Shown here: piece after piece, positions 13,801-23,100 of the stretch
Layout: each line of letters begins with the position of its first letter
Numbering within the stretch: the stretch's first letter is position 1
Source: Opisthorchis felineus
Taxonomy: Eukaryota > Platyhelminthes > Trematoda > Opisthorchiida > Opisthorchiidae
Assembly: GCA_004794785.1 (NCBI GenBank)
Contig: SJOL01001962.1
Location: 445,613-509,612 of the forward strand
DNA length: 64,000 bases
Reading direction: 5' to 3'
Made by a program: the position numbers and the translations under genes
Notes under the pieces: generated by a model
What the model was told of the DNA's origin: nothing
The model's database searches: none
Seen by the model: the letters and a program-made list of their open reading frames with translations, nothing else

Positions 13801-13978
13801 ATAGCAATGATTCATCCTACCAGTATACTTCTCCTAGTCAGTGTATCTGTTGACAGAGTGTTTGCAAAAGACAGAGGAAGTCAATGGCGCAACAATGCTG
13901 ATGGAATTATTGCGCAACATGCAAGCAGTTATTGGTAGATTCAAGAAAAGCCTGAAATAAATATCGGGTAAAGCTTAC
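10839..13978. other. No gene recognised
   Basis: Open frames are no longer than 74 codons and show no motifs. Isolated donor-like GTAAGT (12.71 kb, plus) has no convincing matching acceptor. No transposon motif was seen. Confidence 0.5.
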
Positions 13979-14116
13979 CTGCGTATGCCCTTTTTTCTAA
14001 GCCCAGGACAATATCCTTACACGATTTGCACCAGAGCTTGCTGTAGTCGAAAGCAAACTCAACCGGGTGTCGATGCCGCCTGGATAAGGCTTTATCTTCC
14101 TCGGATACTCCATGGC
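13979..14116 (-). CDS. Candidate internal exon with a Cys-x-x-Cys motif, unidentified gene
   Basis: The best-looking exon candidate in the window. The acceptor is CCTATTTCTTACATTTTAG and the donor is GCAG then GTAAGC. The 138 bases enter and leave in phase 1 and encode about 45 residues with balanced, charged composition. The sequence includes HGVSEEDKALSRRHRHPVEF, FDYSKLWCKSCKDIVLGLEK and RAYA. The open frame extends upstream past the acceptor to 14399, but the sequence before the acceptor reads as intron. WCKSCKDIV recalls the start of saposin-like or zinc-ribbon modules, though the later cysteines of a saposin fold are absent. I do not assign a family. The exit phase matches the exon at 9668-9732. 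Confidence 0.5.
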
Positions 14117-14607
14117 CTAAAATGTAAGAAATAGGCGAATTAGAAAAAAGTCGCTGATCTACTAATCCGGATAATATTGCTAGCTGAACAACATAAAAAC
14201 GAAAACGCTGAATGTTTATGATGTTTGTTAACCAAGAGATGTGCACGATATACCCCTCCAAATTGACTACAGGTGCTCGTTCTTTTCTGGTTTTGTCTGT
14301 GCATCGATGGTCTACAACATATAGATAAATTGGAAAAAAACTGAATGGCCAGAACACAACTCTGTAATTATGGTCAATGTGGGCACAGTCATTCGACAAT
14401 CGGACTACATTCGCCGTTGCTTCTTCCTTTAATTACTACAATGATAGCCGGTAGAATGCATTAACCAGTCTTCAGTTAGCTGCAGCTTTCTAGTTCTCCT
14501 CAAGGCTTAAACGCCCAGTCACGCACATGCTTTCCGTCTTGAGTACCAGTATAAGTTTATATGTGTATATGGAGGAACCCACGACAATGTCAGAGGGGAA
14601 TAACCGT
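14117..14607. other. No feature recognised
   Basis: Presumed intron or intergenic DNA between the exon candidate and the TA microsatellite. Nothing recognisable on either strand. Confidence 0.5.
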
Positions 14608-14670
14608 TATATATATATATATTTATATATATATATATATGTATACATGTTTATATGTATATTTATACAG
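14608..14670. repeat. TA dinucleotide microsatellite
   Basis: Two runs of TA broken by TTTA, passing into GTATACATGTTTATATGTATATTTATA. It lies just upstream of the RTE-type relic. It may mark an insertion boundary, but I cannot show target-site duplications. Confidence 0.9.
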
Positions 14671-14879
14671 CCGATTTATGCCTAACTATAACCAATTGTA
14701 GTCAATTTTGCCAGTATGAAGGCCCTTACAGCGAATCATCCAGAACCTGCACACGGAGAATTCTACGAGCAGTTGTCAACTGCCATTATATTCATTCAGC
14801 CAAGTGATCACCAATTCCTCACAGGTGATCTGAAAGTCTGAACTGTCCAGCAAACGCAGGTGTAAAAACGGATAATCGG

Positions 14880-16450
14880 ACAAAAATGCATCCATGAACA
14901 AAAACAACGGACGTTCACTAATGATCCGAACACTTATGGAACTCGTCATCACAGATACGCGGCTCAAAGACGGAGAAGCTCTCACTATGACCAGGAGCAC
15001 CCAAAAAGTGGACGGTGAAACATTTTGGATAATATCATTGTCTAACAAAGAGGTTGTGCAAAAGTTTCTTACAGCCATCAAATACACTCAGACGATAGAA
15101 GTCTTGCAGTGCAAGCACAAACTTTTGAGCCTTCAGCACATCCGAAGCACTCAGACTTTCGGAAGTTCAACATGTCTGAAGACCTACGGGTTGCTTGGAA
15201 GGTACATTTCTCAATACTGATTAACATGTTGAACCTAGATCTGGACTACCGTGCACAGTTACCTCAAGTCCCTGGGAATATGGACATTTCCAACCCGCCT
15301 ACGGAGTCTGAACTTTGGAGGGCAATGATTGAACTACAAACCAGAGTGGCTGTCGGAGAATACGGAATACCTGCAGAAATACTCAAATTTGGGGGTTGAA
15401 GTTTTCCATCTGGCGTGCACAATTTGCGAGAGTGGAAATGACCCAGAAGTGTTCATGGACTCCACACTAGTACTACCTTTCGAAGGAGAGGTCAGCTGAA
15501 TGTTTACATTCTGGAAGAAGGATAACACGGGTTCCAAAATGGATCTAGCCTAACTGTCCTTATCTTCGCAGCGCTATAAGAAGAATACCGGAAGAGAACA
15601 AACCGTTACACGCCCTGTTCGAGGACCCCAAGAAAGCCTTTAACTCGGCAAAAGCTCAGTTGTCCTGGGAAAGCTGTCAACGTTAAAAACTCCCTCCACA
15701 TTGTGTGAAGAACTTAGTGAGAACCTGTGAAACCACATTTGCCGTGTTCAAAAAATCTACAGGGGAATGAAACACGGTTGCGTCCGGGCTTCAGTTCTAT
15801 TCAACCTTTATCTGACTATAGGTTGTGCTGATATGTCGCGTCATCACGAAGATGACCTCTAGCTTCAATTCTTTCCGAACGGTTATCTTTTGAACTCAAA
15901 AAGCTTTATGGCCAGAACGAAGCTACTCCAGTTAAAAGTTTGTGTTGCTTCGTGCGGATTACTGCACCTTATATGCACATTCTGAGGCGTAACTGCAACC
16001 AATAACCATAGCATTTCCTTTGGCAAATGCTGTCTGAAAATAAACTGTCCAATGTCTAAAAATAAATGCTTCTAAAACACCTGTCCTGTACCGCCCCGCA
16101 AAATTGTTGCAAAAACCAGTACCATGTATTCAAATTAATGGCTATAAAATAGCATCCTGATCACAGATTATGCAATCGGTAATGAATTACAGACTCGGAT
16201 TACCAAATAAATGCACTACTTTCGGTTGCCTGGCTTTGCAGAAATCACAACGTGGGCGCAGAGAGCAAGGTCTCATTGTGCGGAGCTATCGTCCCGTAAG
16301 ACAGGAAAAAACGGATAGTTCACTGGCGACATATTAGGGCGCTTGACATATACTACAAATACAACGGTTGGATCTAATCCCGAGCACCGGAATTCTCAAA
16401 CAAGCCAAATTCAACGGAACAGGTTGCGCGTAAGGGCTTTGGATAGCGCA
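14880..16450 (+). mobile_element. Decayed RTE-type non-LTR retrotransposon, reverse transcriptase region
   Basis: Successive RT landmarks can be read in order on the plus strand, across several frames and stops. The linker and finger region (15172-15399) carries RVAWKVHF, QLPQVPGNMDISNPPTESEL and GIPAEILKFGG, matching the usual RW-EHF, PP-E-E and GIPAEI-K pattern. Motif A is at about 15612-15650 (LFEDPKKAFNS). A VRQGC-like block is at 15767-15820 (MKHGCVRASVLFNLYL). Motif C is at about 15954-15990 (ADYCTLYAHSEA, where an active enzyme has ADD). A further segment near 16190 reads ELQTRITK. In this family the protein copies element RNA at the nicked target. Here frameshifts, stops and the altered ADD make it a relic. 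The 5' endonuclease is not visible upstream. The 16.56-16.89 kb stretch, with cysteines in PTCGCTGLNRVG, may be the C-terminal tail. Confidence 0.85.
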
Positions 16451-19400
16451 TGTGAAAATAATAACTGATAATTGCATAGTGAAGTAATTTATTCACGGTC
16501 AGTTAAAAGATGTTGCTCAGACAAAAGGGGACTACAGCAATTCCGTTAGTGTCTGTTTTCAGGTGAATTTGGATAAAAGCAATTTTGATCTAAGCGCTTG
16601 GGAGAATCTGACGGCCTCGGGGGAAAATTGATGGAGTGGTTTGCAGATCTGCTGTCTACACAGGCCCAAGGAGGCTCGGGATGAAAAAAACATCTCAGTT
16701 CTAGAAAGCCAGCGCGCTATTCTAAACGGTCGTACAAACGCAGCCACCTGGACTGCCCCAACTTGTGGGTGCACAGGCCTGAACAGAGTCGGACCCACTA
16801 TAACCAGTACGGCTGCGCCAGTACACTGCTTAGGTAGTCATTCGACCGCTGGTTTGATGGCTGGTTATACATCGCGGCTTGAATGATGTGTAATGAGAGT
16901 CTCCCAGAAGGAAGCGTTATGACAATGTATCTGGGATAAACGCGATATCCCGCTGAAACATGAAAGTGTTAACAAATAAGCTCAATAATTTGGTGTAAAA
17001 AGACTAACTCTGGTGTTCATTGTCATACCATCATATCTAGACCGGCTGATGGCGCCCCTAACCTACGTCGACACCAGCGACTTGAATGTAATTCTACATT
17101 CCAAAATCCCTTGTGGTTCATCTACAATGTGCAGACGTCCACTGGATCAATCACCGTTCACTGAAAGCAATGTGCACTTCATGATGTACACTTTCAGATA
17201 TTTGGGCAAAAGAAATTGCAAATCAACTCCAGGTGATTAAAAGAGCATAAATCTGTCTGTTCTAAGAAAAGGTTTAAAACTTGTTAGTCAAATTTTCACT
17301 AGGTACACGATGAATTGCGTAACCAAACTTCTGAGTGACATCTGTACGGTTATAAACTTTATCTGTCAGACACTTTCCCGTGTAGAGCACGGATTTCTTC
17401 CGATCAATTTATGGAAGTGTGCTCGGGACTTCTTTTAATCAGGATATTATTCTGCAAGTGAAGTAAACTTATGCTGGAAAACTTGACATTATACAGCAGT
17501 TTAACCCTTCTTGAATTCATCGGCACAGTGCATCTCACTAGTCTCTAGGGCGATTAGAACGGACTACCTCCGGGCTAGTAAAAGAAGTCTAGCCTGTTCG
17601 GCCTAGGGTGGCTAGTCAGCAGTCTGAATAACTCACAAGTAGTGTATAGTGTCACTCATCTTTCGATCATGTGCTGCACGTCACGTGGTCGCCCGTCGAA
17701 TGACTGTCCGAAGGAAGCCTCATACGACAGGTTTCCCTTTGTGACCAGATTATTTGTATTTTGCTGCTATCAAGATATTTTCAAATTTTATTCGAGATTT
17801 CAGCCTGCAGGTAAATTCCGCATACGAACACATGATGTGAGTTGTTCGTTTAACAAAAACTCAGTATATTTCCACCCGTCATAGAGGCCATCTTTAAGCA
17901 AAGTTGGGTTGGTTTGAAATCTGCAATTTAATTCCTTTAAGATGACGATTTAAGTTACGAAAACGCCATATACCATTCTGCAGGTAGTTTCTTCATAAGC
18001 ATAATTGACAGTGTTCCTTAGTTCTCAGCTTCGAAGTCAATTTTTCGTATTTCAAGCAACTGGAATGCTGCGATTCCAACTGAGTCGCCACTTGTAATCA
18101 TTTACGTTGAGTAACGGAGTAACCGGGATTCACCGTATACATTTCACTCTTCCATAACATTTGAAAGCTAGTCATTAAATCATTATCATGACCACATTTA
18201 GTTAAAATCTGTGACGCAACAAGCGTCTACCGATGCAAGATACCTGCATATCGTTATGTTCAACATACTGAAACGTCATGGAAGTGCCTTACGCATAACA
18301 AAGTCAGTAAGAATGCTATATCATTACCTCCAGGCTATATTTCGTTACGCAAACCTTGAGCTGATTAGCAGGTCATGAGAAAAACTGCACGATGGCGTAA
18401 AGACAAAGTTGCAACACATTGCTGAGAGGATGAGAGATCAGCATTAATTCGGCCAAGATCTTGTTAGTAACAGGTCTTTGCTTCATTGCCAATAAATCTG
18501 GCCTACACCTACATTGAGCTCTTACACGTTACCTCTAGTCGGTTACGCACAAAGCGATTACGGTTATACAACCATAACCAGAATTATAGTGGCTCAACCA
18601 CTGTTGGCGGTAGTCTCAAGCTTGACCAATGAACCAACGAGAAAACATCCTTGCGCTGGTAGTTTATGCCCACCAGAATCTGACGATAAACGGTAGGTTG
18701 TAAAATGCCGGTCCACATAAATATCACATTTATACTCCCCACTTCAACCTTTCCAGATATGAGACAAATCTGCGGTGTCACCTGATTTGCAACTACACTC
18801 CTTATGGTTGGCGGACGTCTGGCGTTAGATAAATTATCTAACAGAGGAAAAAATCGTGTACGTTTACAAATGGAGGCATCTATTTTGGGCTTGAAAAAAA
18901 TGTGCGTCCTGGTCGGGACGAGTTATCCTTTATTATGGGGTAGTTTAGCGCTACATGTTTGCTTGTGTGCACATTCAGGGACGAGGGGGATGCGTTTGGT
19001 CTGACCAGTACGAACGGACTTATGGTGCGTTGTTCTTGCCCAGTCGCCATGGCCGTGCAAGTGTGCACACTTGTGTGAAGACTGCACGCGTGGATCTGTG
19101 ATGCAAACCGTTGTCCCACGCGTACACAACGAGCGAAAGTGCATGCAAATGTTCGAAGCAAGTGAAGTCATTGCACGATCGATCGCATGTTGGTAGCGAC
19201 AGGTCGTCTGTTTGGTGTTTCGGTGCTGGCACGCTTCCAGTCTACGTGCGGACGGAAAACGCCAATCTAAAATCAAAGGTCACTAACAGCAGGTGTTGCT
19301 TCAAAGTTTTTGTAGCATTACACAATGAGTTAGGGCAATTCCTCCGAAGTACAATGTGAAAAAATTAGTAAGCTTGCTGAATTGTGCAAACGTACATGCC

Positions 19401-19920
19401 ACCAACATTTTTCTTACATTTTACCTTTTGAATCATTGAGTTAATGCTCTTATATCCAACATCGTGAATAGCAACACTCTCAGTCCCCCCTCCAATTGAA
19501 CAGCTTAGCTACATCCATTATCTGCTTGCAACTTTTAACCGCATGTAAAGGTCCGTCTGCAGAACTACGAGATATTCCGTGTATGCGCAAGTAAACACCA
19601 ACAAGTTACTCCACAAATCGCTGACTGGTAATCCCATAATCGCGATTACAAACAATCTTTGGACAGCACAATCTGCATGATCCATTCGTGTTTTCACCTA
19701 CTTTCATATTCAGCTACTGACATCTCAGGACGTCAACAGACGTGGAATTTCCTTCCTCCGACCATTCCCCACTCAGAGCACTAGTCCAAATCCGCACATT
19801 TACGGTTATGAACAAAAGCTCCAACAGTAAACTCCTTGTGTTGTGTTTTTTCTCCTAAACCTATTTCTCTTACACCAAATTTGTTTCTCTGATTACCAAT
19901 AGATTTCATGCAGTCTAAAC
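16451..19920. other. No gene recognised; possible element tail and a GC-richer patch
   Basis: 16560-16890 may be the 3' part of the preceding retroelement. 18850-19290 is richer in CpG and in alternating purine-pyrimidine runs, contains the perfect 16-bp palindrome CAAGTGTGCACACTTG at 19058-19073, and is open in several frames on both strands. None of its translations (up to 117 codons, minus) resembles a known protein. The remainder is featureless. Confidence 0.5.
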
Positions 19921-19925
19921 ACTAA

Positions 19926-20129
19926 CACAACAACAACAACAACAACAACACATGTTTCCTCATTCCAATAAGCATTCCCATCTCTAGCACTCTTCGCTCG
20001 AATGAGGTGATACTTGAAGCTGCAGATCTGAACAACAACAACAACAACACATGTTTCCTCATTCCAATAAGCATTCCCATCTCTAGCACTCTTCGCTCGA
20101 ATGAGGTGATACTTGAAGCTGCAGATCTG
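19926..20129. repeat. Perfect 99-bp tandem duplication containing an AAC microsatellite
   Basis: A 99-base unit ending in GAAGCTGCAGATCTG occurs twice head to tail (19932-20030 and 20031-20129). It carries an AAC trinucleotide run at its start and a unique stretch running from ATGTTTCCTCATTCC to GCAGATCTG. By eye the two copies are identical over the unique part, so the duplication is recent, or is a length polymorphism or assembly artefact. No coding function is seen. Confidence 0.95.
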
Positions 20130-21047
20130 CCAACTCTAGTTTAATGCATTCAAAATCACACTGGTAATGGCTGAAATGTAATTGATGTTTCTATGAGAGA
20201 CATCTTAAGATAGGAATCTGTTTTGCTTTTTATCCAAAACGTAGTATTATTCACTGATATGGTGTTTTTGTTGTATCTTCTCCAATCCTAAGTTGTTGAA
20301 CAGCTTTGCTTTCATCGGTTACGACCACCCTCAAACTTGACCCGTGTTCATTGATCCGGTGACTCAGTACTACTAAAATGTTACTCCGAACCAAACTTGA
20401 TGGACAAACAAGACACGTAGATAACTGTTCTCACTGACACCATGCTGAGCAGACGACAAATATCAGACACCGAGAACATAGTGAGGAATATGTTTGTGCT
20501 AACTTATTCGACACTTATATTAGAGTAAGTCATTGTTGGTCAAGTGAAATCCACAGACTTCACCCCTAGAAACGCTAAGTGAACCAATCAACGCTCGCCC
20601 CTAATGCAAAGGCATTACTGATGTTTCTCAAACAGCATGCTATTCCCTCTGCCTCTTGGAAGCCTTCAGTGGCGACTGGTTATACTTTTTTTTCAGTGTC
20701 GCCTAACAGCTAGACTAAAGTTCATCAGCTTGGGTGCTATTACGAAGGCTTAAGGTATTCACCCATTTTTGTACTGCAGTTTTTTTCACCAAGAGCTTCA
20801 TACCGAATACTTTCTAATCATCAATTAGCAAATCATAATTGTCGAGTTGCTCAAGCAGAACTCGTGGTAGCCAGAGGGTTATGATGAGGTTCGAACTTAC
20901 TGTTTGTTTACGAATGCTCCATTAATCCAGCAGAGTGCTACAACTAACTATAGGACAAACGATTCGTGTTACCAGCGCATTCCAATTGGAATCAAGAACG
21001 GTAGAGTTGAACCCGCAAATAAGTAGTTTGATTATCAGTTTGATAAA
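20130..21047. other. No feature recognised
   Basis: No open frame of note, tandem repeat or retroelement motif was found in this stretch. Confidence 0.5.
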
Positions 21048-21305
21048 TTAGTTCAAACAATAAGGACACTTTCCATTATCTCCTAACTTGACCAAAAAAT
21101 TGATCTTTGGGCGCCTCTTGCGCAAAGCATAGTGTTTTGTTTGATGAGAAGTGGAATCGCATCTACAGCCCGAGAATTCCGCTTTCTTTAACATTTCCAT
21201 CTCAAGCAGGTGTAGGAGTTTCTCGTATTTAGAAAAAATTTCTTGGATGATGGTTTGATAGTCATTTGTAACATGTATGAAGAAGGATGAATAGCAATTT
21301 TGCAC
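21048..21305 (-). CDS. Weak candidate coding fragment, unknown product
   Basis: A minus-strand frame of about 85 codons ending in a stop reads EIFSKYEKLLHLLEMEMLKK, then a cysteine-containing tail (GCRCDSTS, GDNGKCPYCLN). The helical stretch and the paired cysteines look more protein-like than the surrounding noise. However, no good splice acceptor precedes it and no start codon is convincing. It could be a pseudogene exon or chance. Confidence 0.2.
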   Translation of the reverse strand: MQNCYSSFFIHVTNDYQTIIQEIFSKYEKLLHLLEMEMLKKAEFSGCRCDSTSHQTKHYALRKRRPKINFLVKLGDNGKCPYCLN

Positions 21306-21587
21306 TTATTACTCAATTGAATATGTTACATTTTTGCAGTTTTTTTCCTGAAATTGGTTACGCGCCGCATAATTCACTCTCCCTGATTTGGTATTGGCGC
21401 CGTCTGGGTTAGAAAGCGAGACCAACTCCACCAGCAGAAGATGAACGAATTTCTGGTTTCAGTGATTCGTACAATTTGGTGTCTGGAGATGTGCTGTTAG
21501 ATGTTTATCGCAACAAAGAAGAGAATACAAAACAACTGACATATTGCGCTTTTTCCACCTATTCATGAATAGTGCAGGGTTACTGAG

Positions 21588-23100
21588 AGGTTTTGTGGGT
21601 TGCTAAAAAAAAAAAAAAAAATTAGGCACTCCCACATGTCCCATTTTGGACTATACGAGTTGTTCAACTTACAACTTATCCAAATGTTTAAGCAGTTTGT
21701 CGAAGCCGTCTTATCGACGAAGATGATGGGGTAACACTCAGTTTGACGTAACAGCTCTTTATACTGGTGTACCAGTCAGCGACTGTTTAGCATAACTGTC
21801 ACTTTGTTGCGCGACGATAAGTCTCTAGCACGGGGAACAACCTTATTCTCCTTGACATTATTACGGGTGTTGAACTCTGTCTAAGCACCAATCATTTCAA
21901 ACTTCAAATCGTATTCTACAAACAGACTGGCGGTGTCAATATGCACTTTCCAGTGCCATCCATATCGACTGTTCTATTCCTGCACCATACTGAAAATAAG
22001 GCTTAACATGGCTTCACCCATCCACCACTCACCTGGCTGAGATAATCTGACGACATATTTCTGATCACATTAGCCATACAACGACAAGCATTCTTAAACT
22101 TCTTTAAAGAATCATACAGCAGTATAAAATTTATGATCGAAACTGAGTGAACAGGGAACTATAAGTTTCCTGAACTGCAAACTATCTGTTAACACTAACC
22201 GTGGATTCCTAGTGAGAATCCACAGAAGACTCACACGTTCAGACAGGTATGCATTATGAGTCTTCACATCCACGCTACCTCAGACGTGTAGCTGTCGGAT
22301 GGTTGGTATATCGGATAAGTTCATAAGAGCAGATGAACTGAAATGACTCAGTAGGTTATTACAACAACTTAAATGTCCCATAGAACTCATTACCCAACAA
22401 ATGAGGAGAAAGCTAACCGGAAAGGTGAGACAAGGAGAAACTCAGTGGTCACCGTGGAAATCCTCTACAGAAAAGGTGCTTCAGATGCCATTTGAAGATA
22501 CTTCGAGATAACGATATTAAAGCGTTTTTCGAATAGATAGCACCCTAAAACGGCGCCTTGTAAAAATAAGGACCCCACTGTACCGAAACATCAAAATAAC
22601 CCCGTCTAGAAAATACTCTATGCAGAACGTCTAGTCAAATACGTGAACCAGACAGCCAGGTAACTCTGTGGGCGGAACACGGAGCACGAACGACAGGCGC
22701 GTCTTTTTCCACGAAATCCAATTAAGTTCACAAAACTTGAGCGTGACTCAACCATTACACTCCACACATTTGAATTAAGCCATCAAATCAAGTTCAATGG
22801 CATACATGTACTCCATTAGGAGTTCAGGTTTCACGTAGAACGGAAGTTCGCTGAAGCACTAGAGACTAACGCGCAACCGAAATGCGTCAACCGTAGTGAT
22901 GGTATCAACGTCCTGTCTGTCCAGCTTGGACTCACTGCACACTTAAATAGGCATGGCGGCCAGATGTCCATCAGGAAGTTTAACAATGACGCGTCAGAGT
23001 CAGCAGGGCAACAAACGGAGACATCCTGGCCAAAGTACACACCTAGCCGTGGTTACACGCACGAAAAGCTAACACGTACCACACACGCTGGGCGCATCTG
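21588..23100 (+). mobile_element. Penelope-like retroelement, degraded (reverse transcriptase plus GIY-YIG endonuclease)
   Basis: The element can be read along the plus strand through frameshifts and stops. RT landmarks, in order: RFCGL then a poly-lysine tract and GTPTCPILDYTS (21588-21665; intact relatives read GLPK-HK-GTP-RPI); CSTYNLSKCLSSLSKP; FDVTALYTGVPVSDCLA (motif A, 21742-21792); LCLSTNHFKLQIVFY; GGVNMHFPVPS (GxxMGSPxSP position, about 21930). Then comes the catalytic block at 22040-22060, reading R-stop-SDDIF where YVDD is expected. After that FLNFFKESYSSIKFMIETE, EQGTISFLNCKLS, RRLTRSDRYAL and SHPRYLRRVAVG follow. The 3' part is a GIY-YIG nuclease. Family function is RNA copying primed at a nick made by that nuclease. 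The A16 run, stops and frameshifts make this copy inactive. Confidence 0.9.
22640..23100 (+). pseudogene. GIY-YIG endonuclease domain of the Penelope-like element
   Basis: One frame runs about 150 codons with only two internal stops. It begins YVNQTAR-stop-LCGRNTEHE, corresponding to the YIGQTGR and R-x-x-EH part of the GIY-YIG fold. It continues RDSTITLHTFELSHQIKF, where relatives have the S-I-VHALE-GH-IDF block. After a stop it reads EFRFHVERKFAEALETN, then QPKCVNRSDGIN, the KEAL/AEAL and C-NRSDGIN signature at the end of the domain. In the family this nuclease nicks target DNA next to the RT. The frame is far better preserved than the RT half. The N-terminal GIY strand itself is not readable upstream of 22640. 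A frame tail of about 60 residues after NV has no known motif. Confidence 0.85.

Noticed and set aside
13979..14116. Saposin-like domain or acid sphingomyelinase assignment
   Set aside because: Only the first Cys-x-x-Cys fits; the later cysteines expected within about 27-45 residues are absent from the exon candidates that follow.
14117..14399. Upstream extension of the open frame beyond the 13979-14116 exon candidate
   Set aside because: A pyrimidine-rich tract with TTTTAG precedes the exon and the composition upstream is intron-like; the 152-codon frame is not taken as one gene.
18923..19276. 117-codon minus-strand frame
   Set aside because: Lies in a CpG-rich patch where several frames on both strands are open; no protein resemblance.
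22831..23040. Minus-strand 69-codon frame
   Set aside because: Antisense shadow of the GIY-YIG endonuclease frame of the Penelope-like element.
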